From Poa pratensis (taxonomy: Eukaryota > Streptophyta > Magnoliopsida > Poales > Poaceae), in the NCBI GenBank assembly GCA_947311845.1, contig CAMZMU010000013.1:2641198-2705197 (forward strand): a stretch of 64,000 bases of DNA. The letters are read 5' to 3'. Below the pieces are notes generated by a model. It searched no databases, was not told the origin of the DNA, and saw only the letters and a program-made list of their open reading frames with translations. Shown here in pieces: positions 55,947 to 64,000 of this stretch. Every line of letters begins with the position of its first letter. The first letter of the stretch is position 1. Position numbers and translations under genes: made by a program.

Positions 55947-56170
55947 CTACCCATAGTTCATAGTGGGATTAACATAGGTAGTAATATAGATGCCACATAG
56001 GAAAAAAAAAGATGATGTGGCATGCAATTAATCAAGAGAGAGGCAAATAGAGTAACATAACACTTCCCAATACAAAATGAGTCTACAAAGTAATAAATGA
56101 ATAGCTCTATGTTACGACACATATGACACTCCCCACTATAAAAAATAGTAACATAGAGTAGTAACAAATT
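55947..56170. mobile_element. MITE-like element, class not assigned
   Basis: AT-rich, from 'gactacccatagttcatagt' to 'aacatagagtagtaac'. Contains 'gatgtggcatgcaattaat' and 'aaaatgagtctacaaagtaa', a composition I associate with short non-coding elements of wheat relatives. Ends are not clean. Confidence 0.4.
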
Positions 56171-57033
56171 ATTTATGACCGGAAGGAGTAGGATACTTCC
56201 CAAGCATTTGTAGCCACCAAGAAACATGTGGAAAGGATATCCACCACGTAAATGACGGCACTAGCATCCTCACTCAGAAATTTCCGGTCAAGATGTCACT
56301 TTTGGTGCCTTCTCGACTGGATATACTGCTTGGAACCGTACGTGTGCCAACTGCTGCGTCCACCTATGCTGCGAGCCCTACGCGTTCTCCCAGATGCATG
56401 TAATAATACTAAATGGCCAACGATGTAGTATACTTTCTATACATTTATTTTACATGCTATAATCTTGTTAGAAATTATTTTTCTTTAATTTTTTTGTCGC
56501 TGATTTGTTTCACCGTCTAGAAATTACCAAATTGTACTAGAAATACCACTGATCATAAGCAAAAAAATATATATATAAGGGAAAACAATGACCTTTGGCT
56601 CACAAAATAACTATTAGGAATTAAGATGGAGATTTAATAATGAAATATTGTGACAAATTATTTTGAACTCATAAATGCATGGTGTCCAGACAACCTTATG
56701 TATCTATTTGTAGTTGAATGAACACTATGTTTTGTTATGCTTTGGACAAGATAAGACATTTAGGTCGAAAGTTGAAATTTAGTTGACCTTCACGTCAAAA
56801 GAAAACTACAGTACTTATTGTAACACGATTGAAAAATGTGGGTTTAAAGGTGGAAAAAAGGTACATGACTGCAGAAGGTAGTTTCTGGGAACAGTCAAGA
56901 AACACCAAGATGATCAACGGATATATCTACGTAGCTGAACGTATAAATGCAATTAAAAGAACATGTATCTTGCACACAAGAGACGGTGACAGTGAGCCGG
57001 CCTGCGCGTTGTGGTGGGCACTCCGGATACAGC

Positions 57034-57049
57034 CACTAGTAGAAAACGG
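57034..57049 (+). repeat. TIR of CACTA-C (3' end of the element)
   Basis: CACTAGTAGAAAACGG. The flanking 3 bp duplication partner is not in the window. Confidence 0.92.
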
Positions 57050-57255
57050 GCCTACAGTCCCGGTTGGGATGGGCCTTTAGTCCCGGTTGGCCAACCGGGA
57101 CTGCCCAACTGGGACTAAAGCCCCCCCCCCCCCCCCCCCCTTAGTCCCGGTTTTCCACGAACCGGGACTAAAGGCCCTTCACGTGGCCATGGCCGAGCTT
57201 GCGGGGTGGAGGACGTTTAGTCCCAGCTGGTAACACCAACCGGGACGAAAGGTTT
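57050..57255. repeat. Subterminal repeats of CACTA-C with poly-C tract
   Basis: Five copies of TTTAGTCCCGGTT or its inverse ('aaccgggactaaag'), in part as hairpins, interrupted by a run of about 22 C near 57120-57141. Confidence 0.9.
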
Positions 57256-57281
57256 CTGCTTTTTTTTCTTTCCAATTTATT

Positions 57282-57325
57282 TAGGGTTTAGGGGGTCAAG
57301 GTTTAGGAGGGGTTTAGGGTTTCGG
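57282..57325. repeat. Telomere-like TTTAGGG units
   Basis: 'tttagggtttagggggtcaa' and 'aggggtttagggtttcgg'. On the minus strand, the sense of CACTA-C, they read CCCTAAA. They lie between the ORF2 stop and the subterminal repeats. Confidence 0.75.
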
Positions 57326-57484
57326 ATTTTATGTTTTCCATCATATGGAGATCACGTCGATGCGCCAAAAACAAGTTTTCGCATACATAAAGTTCATACT
57401 ACACAAAGATCACGTTGATGCATATACATACACATACAATTTGGTATATATATATGGAGATCACTAAAATTACATGGAGGCATA

Positions 57485-60400
57485 TTATCGGCTACGGTAT
57501 TCTCCGGTTTCAGCTATGACCTCCGCAAGCACAAATCCCGCCAATTCCTCCGCAATTGCTTTTACGTGGTACTCTGGTAGGAGCGTGTTCCGCATCCTTT
57601 CCATCTTTAAAAGAAGGAGATCAATATGAATATATGAGTTGTGTGTATATATATCAAATCATCATAAATAAAATTATGAATGAAAGTCAACACAATTGAT
57701 GGGAATAAAATAAAATTGTGAATAGTGTTTACGTACATCAATTTGTCTTTGAGTTCTGCGGTTCTCATTGGTCATCATGTGAATGAACTCGCAAACGTAG
57801 TATGCACATAAATTAGTCCCCTGTGGCTGTTTCATGCACCACTGTACGAGAATAGAATTCAATCAAATAATAATCAAGCATGATAACGGTATTGAAACTA
57901 GAATTAAAGAGATGCACAGACCTAGGTAGTACTACTTACCTGGTTCCGAACAAATCTCAGCTCCGGTTTCCATTGACCGACTTCATGCTCGATGAGTAGT
58001 TTCCAAACCCTGCCCGGCAAAGAAAATGAATAAAGGAGTTATTAATTACTTGATATCAGGAAATGAACGAAAGAGGCCGATATAGTGCGATAAGGATTGA
58101 AATTACCTCTGGAGCATATAAACCAGGCTCTTGTATTCTTTAGGATCTTTCCTTAAAGAGTCCATGACTTCAACGGTTCCATCGTCAATTCTAATGATTA
58201 GCAGAATCTAGTGGAAACTGCGCATGTTTATATACGTAGTCCTGCATAACTCATCAATTACACTTAACTTCGAGTAAGCAAAATAGAATGTGTACAAGAC
58301 AGTAACACTCACCTGAAGTTGTAAGGAAAAAGTATTTCTGTTTTGGTATTATGTTCCTTTAAAAACCTTAGCAAAAGTTCCTCTGTGTCCTTGGGATGGT
58401 TTTTTACGGTAACTTCATGAATGGTATTCGGGTCAATGAACCCAATGTCATAGATTCTCTCCTTTTTGTATTCGAGAATCTTCATTCTGCATAATAGCGT
58501 AGAAAAGAATATAGTGAGGATAATTACAGGCAATGAACGAGCTGAGCTAAAGAAATAAATCACTTACAGACAATAGCAAGTGACGAGAGATTTGTCGAGG
58601 GCGTCTTGATTGTATAACTGAAAAATTTCTTCAAGCATGATACAAATATCGTAATCTTGGAAGAAGTGCTCTTCCTCAACTGCCACCATGAGCATGGTTT
58701 GCCCTCCCTTTGCGACTTTCAGGTACCACTCATGCAATCTTCGCATTTGTGTTGTTAGCTTCGGGATCTGCTCAGGTCTGACCAGAGACTCCCCGTGAAC
58801 ATATTTCCATGCTATCTCAGCCATGGGGAAACCAGTGTCGCCTATGACTTGAGCAACACCTTGAGCGGGGGGATCGATTGTTGTTCCTATTCTTCGAGCT
58901 GGGGAACTTTTTTCCCTCTTTTCCTCTGCTCCATCTGTTCGCTATATGACTTTGAAATAGTGCACTTATAGTCTGATGGCAACTTCGGTTCCAGGTCCGA
59001 TAAGTTCTTCACGAAGCGCACAACGACCTCCTTAGGTAGTTTCTCCTTTGGCTCGGGCTTTTGCAGTGCAAAATAGTGCGCTCATAGCGAGCCATCGGTG
59101 CTTCATCCATCAGTGCATCATGATCACCAAGGAGCGGCGTGGAACCCACGCTGCTTTTCAGCTGAGATGGGACGACGTTACTATCGTCGAATGCAGGATC
59201 TTCTTGCTGCCGCTTAGATGCCCTTTGCGGGCTAGCAATTAATTGTGTCCAGTTGCTCCTGCTGCCGCATGACCATGCGTTGCAATTCCTCGTGATTTGC
59301 TTCTAGCCGTTGGATCCGGTCTGCCTCCTGCTTCTTTTTTCTCTGACGACTTTTATAATTGTCAGCGCACTCCGGAAACCCAGCCTTCCATGAAACACTG
59401 GGGCCATACCCTCGTGTTCGTCCACCATGTTCTGGATTCCCGAGGGCGAGTGTCTGCTCTTCGTTCTCTCTGTCGGGTTTGAATGTTCCCTTTTGAACTT
59501 CTTCTATTGCTTTAACAATCTCTTTGGTGACCGTTTGAATTTTGTCCTTATTTTTTTTTGCCTTGGAACAAGCTTCCCTGTCTCTGGGTCCAACGATGCC
59601 CCATGCCCGTACAACCAGCGCTTGGACCGCTCGGGAAATTCCGCTGTTTCTGGAGTGACCCCTTTAGCAATCAGGTCGGCGTCTCTTTTTTCCCACTTAG
59701 GCGCGGCAGTCTTGTAGCCTCCTGGCCCCAAAACATGGTGATATTCCTTTTTCGCAGCATTTAACTTATTTTTTTCCGACCTTTCCACAGCTTCAGACGA
59801 TTCCTTGTACGCCTTAAATGCGTCCTAGTGATAATTTTGCTTCTCTAGTGCTCCAGTGAATGTTGGAGTTTCTTTTTTCTTCTTATATTCACTCCATATT
59901 TTTGTCTTGAAGCTCTGGAATTGTGTGGCCATCTTCTTAAGAGCCCACTGCTTGAGTTTCAACTTCATGTCATCTGATAGATCTTCCGGTAGGTTGAAAT
60001 ATGACATGAGCGTATTCCAAAGCTCATCTTTGGATCTTTGGTCGACAAAACTAACTCCTCCATCGTCATCTCCCTTTGGCTTATGCCATTCTCGAATGCT
60101 GATCGGGATGTTCTCCCTAACAACAACTCCACATTGATTTACAATTTTTTTAACATTCACTGCGGGAGCAAGCGGTTCGCCATCTTCAGCAACTTCCTCG
60201 ATCAGGAACCTTTGTTTATCGCCCAACCTCTTGGTCGGGCCTCGTTGCCTTTTACCAGATTTGCTCGATCCGGAGGGCTAAAAGAAAAAGATTCGTTAAT
60301 AAGTGCAATACAAATCAATTAATGCATCTAGTGATCTGATCAATAGAGGCTTAATATACCTCGCCGGAATTTGTTAAGGGCCCTTCGTCTCTTTTGTTCT

Positions 60401-60546
60401 ACCTCAGCTCCCTCACCGTAGTCGACCAAAAATTGTGAGCTGTAATCTTCTCCACCTTCTCCACCGGCATCTTCTCCACCTTCTCCACAGGCATATATTA
60501 TATTGAAGATTTCCTCTTCACCGTTGTCTCTGCCGCGGGCGTCCAT
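57485..60546 (-). pseudogene. CACTA-C ORF2: plant transposase family plus Ulp1-like protease, two nonsense changes
   Basis: Exon 1 (60546-60360) begins MDARGRDNGEEEIFNIIYA. Exon 2 (60277-59504): RFLIEEVAEDGEPLAPAVNV, WNTLMSYFNLPEDLSDD, WALKKMATQFQSFKTKIW, then a stop TAG at 59825-59827 where Trp is expected, then KYHH-type EYHHVLGPGGYKTAAPKWE and YGHGASLDPETGKLV, the plant transposase (Ptta/En/Spm) pattern. Later exons: MAEIAWKYVHGESLVRPEQI (58824-58564), IHEVTVKNHPKDTEELLLRF (58498-58310) and the Ulp1-like protease: FH then a stop (58208-58210, expected Trp), ILLIIRIDDGTVEVMDS (His and Asp of the triad), WCMKQPQGTNLCAYYVCEF (Cys), ending near 57485. Donors GTAAGT (58563), GTGAGT (58309) and GTACGT (57735) are visible. 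The catalytic residues are kept; the two stops break it. Confidence 0.8.
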
Positions 60547-61727
60547 AGCTTAACTACAAAACATGAATAAAATTGCTAGTACGAATCAAAAAGAACTAGT
60601 AGATGATAAACTTGTTAGCTAACACCACATAATGAAAATTACAGTGAGCATAACAAGCTTCGGACGAAATGAAATAAGAACTGGAATTGCTTTTAAACTT
60701 TACCAATGTATTAATTCATCCATTCTATTTATGAAAAAATCATAAGAGAACGGTAGGAGAAACCAATTAAATATAAAGTTAATTTTTATTGTGCTCCTTC
60801 AAATGTGCATCTTAGACTCGATGCAACTGCTTCAAGCCGGAGAAAATGGGCAAGGGTAGCAAGTGTGCAACTTACAGGTGATTTGATCGTTCCAAACTAA
60901 TTTGAATCAAATGAATTCAATTGTGTTTGAAATCAGCATGAATAGATAGATCTTGTTCATATGATCAATTTGGTATATTATTCAGAAATTTTGGATAAAT
61001 AATTCTCAAATTATGAATTTTACAAATTTGAAAATCTTACAGGTGATTTGCACTTTTCAAAAGATTTCAAATTCAGGAATTCATTAGCATGCAAGAATTA
61101 TATATTTAGATAGGTTATCATCTCCTGAACATTTTGGTATATTATACACATTTTTCTGAATTACCATTATTTAGTTATTGAATTTACAAAATTCTATTCA
61201 TTTTCTGGAAATTCTGGGAATTAATTTAATTGGGAAATGACGTCTTCAAATGACGTCACATGAACTGCGGCTCGGTTTGATCAAAATTCGATTGATTCAT
61301 TGGAAATTTGAGGAATCTAAATGCACCATGAGGAAGAGGGGACGGGGGGAGCATTTGGGTGGCGGCGCTCGACCATTTGGTCGCCGGAAGGTGGCCGGCG
61401 GCGGTGTTGCGCGGCGGCGGGCGGAGGAGCGCGTCGGGACGGCGAATTAGAGGGAAAGGGAGAGGGAAAACGGTACCGTCAAACTCAAGGAGGGGTCGGG
61501 GAGGCGAGGGGATGGCCGAAGGCGGCGGATTTCGGCGGCGGTGGCGCGTGGGCGCGTGGTCGCTGTGGCGGCGGTGGTGCGTGGGTGCGTGGTCGCGTTG
61601 GTCGCCGGCCGCGCTCCTTGCTTCTTGCTCCTGTTTTCTCGTACCGGCGTCGGCGCGTGGGCGGCGGCCGGGGCGCGATGGTGTGCTCTCGATGAAGAAG
61701 ATGAAGAACCAGATCGGCGCGATGAAG
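60547..61727 (-). other. Leader and leader intron of CACTA-C ORF2
   Basis: In the minus-strand direction there is a GC-rich leader (61720-61330), then about 770 bp of AT-rich intron with an acceptor TTTTGTAG seven bases before the ATG. 60880-61150 has a degenerate duplication ('cttacaggtgatttg' at 60871 and 61039). Frames here reading Gly/Arg-rich peptides are incidental to the GC-rich leader. Confidence 0.6.
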
Positions 61728-61734
61728 ATTTATA
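61728..61734 (-). promoter_or_regulatory. TATA box of CACTA-C ORF2
   Basis: The minus strand reads GGGCGGTATAAATC. It lies just downstream of the internal repeat block and upstream of the GC-rich leader. Confidence 0.7.
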
Positions 61735-61742
61735 CCGCCCGA

Positions 61743-61905
61743 CCCTTTAGTCCCGGTTGGTGGATGCAACCGGGACTAAAGGACCTTTAGTCCCGGTTGC
61801 ATCCACCAACCGGGAGTAAAGGTTTTTTTCGGCAGCCAGGTTTTCCCGCGCGAGGCGGCCCTTTAGTCCCGGTTGGTAATACCAACCGGGACTAAATGGG
61901 CTTTC
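61743..61905. repeat. Internal block of CACTA-C subterminal-type repeats
   Basis: Three hairpin units: CTTTAGTCCCGGTTGGTGG...CAACCGGGACTAAAGG, CTTTAGTCCCGGTTGCATCC...GGATGCAACCGGGA-like, and CCTTTAGTCCCGGTTGGTAA facing its inverse (61859-61900). Same family as the terminal repeats at 57050-57255. Confidence 0.9.
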
Positions 61906-62466
61906 AGAAATGAAATTTTGCGCGGGAGGCCCGCAATTTTAATTTGTTTTTTAAAGAATGTAACACACTTATAAAATCAATATATTTTTATCTGCTTCTT
62001 AGAAAAATGCAAGTAATATATCAAATTGTTCAGAAAAATGTAATCTATCTATTTATAACAAATTCTTTCATGTTTGAAATCTGAGGTAAATTCAATTAAT
62101 TCCAAATTTTGGAATTTGAACTCCATTAAGTCATTAAACATGTTTGCATGCTTAATATCAATGCATTAACTTGCTCATGCATACATGTTGATTGTTATAT
62201 TAAATATTTTTGCTTGATGTTTCGACGCTCCGGCGTGCCATTCCCGTCGAAATCCTGAGCACAGTTGACTCTCATATCTATATTTGAATCATATCTATAT
62301 TTGATTTAATTGTTTAATTGTCTATATTTGTAAAAATCATATCTATATTTTTGAGTGAATCTTATTGTACTTGGTTGAGAATGGAGTCATCTGTCTCATA
62401 GAACCATAACCAAAAAGGTTACATAAAAGGTTTAATACATTATTACACATCACCAACATTCCTATC
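61906..62466. other. AT-rich spacer of CACTA-C
   Basis: No gene; the 3' region of the transposase ORF in the minus-strand direction. Nothing recognisable except the end of the inverted copy shared with 63930-64000. Confidence 0.5.
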
Positions 62467-62620
62467 TAGTGTTGGGGTATAAACATTTTCTTCGCGTGTG
62501 TCCCTTGCTTATGATTGCGCCGTATCCATGGAGAATCTTCATTATTTAACGGGATGCTTGGGTCAGTGTTCACTGTGAAGGGCGGAATTTCATCAAACTT
62601 ATTATAATCTTCTACTTGTA
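62467..62620 (-). pseudogene. CACTA-C transposase, C-terminal remnant
   Basis: The minus strand reads EDYNKFDEIPPFTVNTD, PSIPLNNEDSPW, RNHKQGTHAKKMFIPQH and a stop. It matches the C-terminus of the ORF at 63661-63948 (EDYNKFHEIPPFKVKAD, PSIPLNDEDSPRL), that is, the DUF4216-type end of a CACTA transposase. Only the last 45 or so codons survive. Confidence 0.75.
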
Positions 62621-62634
62621 GAAACAGAGGCTTC

Positions 62635-62905
62635 GGTGCGGCCCTTTTGTACCGGTTGGACAGGAACCGGTACTAAAGGGGGCATTAGTACCGGTTCCAG
62701 AGGCGAGGCGGCCGGCCGGAAGCCGTCTCGGTTGGTGCGGGGCCTTTTGTCCCGGTTGGTAATACCAACCGGGACGAAAGGGTTGGGGCAGGCGGCTGCA
62801 GTGGGGGGCCCCACGGCGAGACCCTTTAGTACTGGTTCGTAACACGAACTGGTACTAAATGCCCATCTTTAGTACCGGTTCGTATACGAACCGGGACTAA
62901 GGTTT
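62635..62905. repeat. Subterminal repeats of another CACTA element (CACTA-D2)
   Basis: Four inverted-repeat units of the form TTTAGTACCGGTTCGTA...GAACCGGTACTAAAG and TTTTGTCCCGGTTGGTAATA...CGGGACGAAAG. Related to, but distinct from, the CACTA-C repeats. No TIR is visible at their left edge. Confidence 0.82.
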
Positions 62906-62909
62906 CCCC

Positions 62910-62916
62910 TATATAT
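62910..62916 (+). promoter_or_regulatory. TATA box of CACTA-D2
   Basis: 'cctatatatcttcttccacc' just downstream of the repeat block; the expected promoter position for the plus-strand ORF. Confidence 0.6.
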
Positions 62917-63609
62917 CTTCTTCCACCCCGAGCCCAGCTCCATTTTTCCTGCTCGAGCACAACTCCATTTTTTGCTCTTTCTTTCCTCTCCCGAGCTCGA
63001 GTTCACCCCATTTTTCTCCAACATTTGTCAAGATTGGTGGCACCTACCTATACAAGGGTTAGCAATTTCATCCTCTCTTCCGACATTTCAAGTTTAGCTC
63101 ATTTTATTGCTAGTTTAGCTCATTTGATTTTTGTAGTGCTAGCTAGGTGTTTGATGAAATGTCTAAGTTAGGGATTTCATTTTGAGCTCAAATTAAAGTA
63201 TGATTTGTGGTTTTTTATAGTGTCGTCCCGTCCCCTTTCTCTCCGCCGTCGATCGCCCGCGCCGCCCCGTCACCGACACCACCTCGGTGAGCCTCTTGTT
63301 TTTATCTTTTATTTTAAAAAATCTTAGTTGTATGATTTAGATGCATAATTATTACTTGTATAATTTTCTTATTTGTATAATTGTTTGTTATATATAGTGT
63401 CATGGTTTTGACATCTATCCACACCGCCTCTCGTCCGCTCTATTATTCGGATGTGGTACGATTGTTTGTTATAACTATATATTTGTTTAATTTCGTGTTT
63501 ATGACAATTATGCCGACCAACTTGACATAGATATATTTTTATCTAGGAGGTAGTTGAACCGGAAATTCTATGTGAAGGACCAACTTAACTGTATATTTTT
63601 ATCTAGGAG
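62917..63609 (+). other. Leader of CACTA-D2 with introns
   Basis: No ORF. A GC-rich stretch (63220-63290) ends CACCTCG/GTGAGC, a likely donor. 'tatatttttatctaggaggta' occurs twice (about 63533 and 63593), a short duplication that includes possible AG acceptors. Confidence 0.5.
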
Positions 63610-63948
63610 GTACCACACCGAGCCATTCGTCCTAGCCAATGATGTGGCTCAGGTTTCTATGTGAAGGACATGTCTTCCAGACCGAAAAAAAGAAAAGATA
63701 AGCAAGCGAATACATCATACGATGAGCCAAAGCGCCACATAGTTCTTTCAGGGAAAAGAAACATGGTGGGAGTGGAGGACAAGACAGACATGTCAGAAGA
63801 TTACAATAAGTTTCATGAAATTCCGCCCTTCAAAGTGAAAGCTGACCCAAGCATCCCGTTAAATGATGAAGATTCTCCAAGGTTATGGTGCAATCAGAAG
63901 AAAGGATCGACATACGCGAAGAAAACAAAATTTATACCCCAACAATAG
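63610..63948 (+). pseudogene. CACTA-D2 transposase, DUF4216-type C-terminal part
   Basis: EPFVLANDVAQV is followed by a one-base frameshift, then FYVKDMSSRPKKRKDKQAN-like, RHIVLSGKRNMVGVEDKTD, EDYNKFHEIPPFKVKADPS, and a basic tail to a stop at about 63948. The motif EPFVLA..VAQVFYV...GKRNMVG matches the DUF4216-type end of CACTA-A (EPWVLAKHCTQCFFITD...GKRNIVG). TNP2 and DUF4218 are absent, so this is an internal-deletion derivative joining the leader to the last exon. The 3' end matches 62400-62620 in inverse orientation. Confidence 0.78.
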
Positions 63949-64000
63949 ATAGGGGGATGTTGTTGTTGATGTGTAATAATGTATTAAACCTTTTATGTAA

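Larger units (their letters stand above)
55326..57033. other. Intergenic stretch with short repeats and MITE-like pieces
   Basis: No gene is supported. A short open frame at 56829-57080 runs into the CACTA-C end and looks incidental. Contents: a 68-bp duplication (55440-55575), a half MITE (about 55711-55930) and another MITE-like piece (55947-56170). 56200-57030 shows nothing I can name. Confidence 0.6.
57034..62618 (-). mobile_element. CACTA-C transposon
   Basis: The left end is CACTAGTAGAAAACGG (57034-57049), followed by TTAGTCCCGGTT-type subterminal repeats. On the minus strand it holds the end of a transposase ORF (62618-62467), an AT-rich spacer, an internal block of the same repeats (61743-61905), a TATA box, a GC-rich leader, ORF2 (60546-57485) and a telomere-like patch. 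The 5' half of the element is missing; an unrelated CACTA end (62635 on) abuts it. Same internal order as CACTA-B. Confidence 0.82.

Noticed and set aside
56829..57080. Plus-strand 83-codon ORF running into the CACTA-C end
   Set aside because: It crosses the TIR of CACTA-C and has no recognised domain; incidental.
57120..57141. Poly-C run as a functional tract
   Set aside because: Probably slippage within a subterminal repeat; length is also prone to sequencing error. The same holds for the G run at about 42339-42350.
61321..61790. Gly/Arg-rich ORFs near the CACTA-C leader
   Set aside because: They lie in the GC-rich non-coding leader of ORF2, downstream of its TATA box, and are open in several frames on both strands.

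Overview
This window looks like intergenic DNA from a large grass genome, most likely a Triticeae or other Pooideae species. I find no intact host gene, no rRNA or tRNA gene and no CRISPR array. Almost everything is nested transposable elements: CACTA DNA transposons with CACTAGTAG-type ends, Athila-like and Tat-like Ty3/gypsy retrotransposons, solo LTRs, a Helitron, a decayed LINE and a few MITEs. Many boundaries can be set by eye, because target-site duplications (TSDs) and TG...CA ends are intact.

Layout, left to right. 1-2311 is part of a long minus-strand LTR. 2317-8847 is CACTA-A (minus strand): a broken transposase (transposase-associated domain, TNP2, DUF4218, DUF4216) with a 1.58-kb solo LTR inserted in the DUF4218 coding sequence. 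About 9180-51311 is CACTA-B (plus strand). Its transposase remnant (9180-10646 and 26625-26771) is split by Athila-like element A (10647-26624). Element A itself carries a Helitron (12138-15716, with a Stowaway MITE inside) and, in its gag, LTR element B (20722-24984). CACTA-B continues with an internal repeat block, a leader with a long intronic hairpin, and ORF2 (plant-transposase family plus Ulp1-like protease, 28196-32787), which is split by solo LTR G (30215-31293). Solo LTR E (32976-50492) follows and contains Tat-like element D (33643-50124). D in turn carries F in its gag and C (43970-49938) in its right LTR. CACTA-B ends with a small intact ORF (RNase H1 N-terminal-like domain plus a membrane segment), subterminal repeats and a TIR.

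51312-55325 is a decayed LINE that the CACTA-B end abuts. 55326-57033 holds short repeats and MITE-like pieces. 57034-62618 is CACTA-C (minus strand), whose ORF2 can be followed exon by exon. 62635-64000 is the promoter and leader of a further CACTA (D2) fused to the 3' end of its transposase ORF.

How the parts relate: CACTA-B and CACTA-C belong to different repeat families but share the order transposase 3' end, AT-rich spacer, internal copy of the family's own subterminal repeats, GC-rich leader, leader intron, ORF2, terminal subterminal repeats, TIR. In C the internal block lies directly upstream of a TATA box, so it may be the ORF2 promoter. The LTR elements are mostly non-autonomous: A has gag and protease but no recognisable reverse transcriptase or integrase, C has a single repeat-containing ORF, B and F are built largely of tandem arrays, and D keeps a gag fragment and a spliced antisense ORF.
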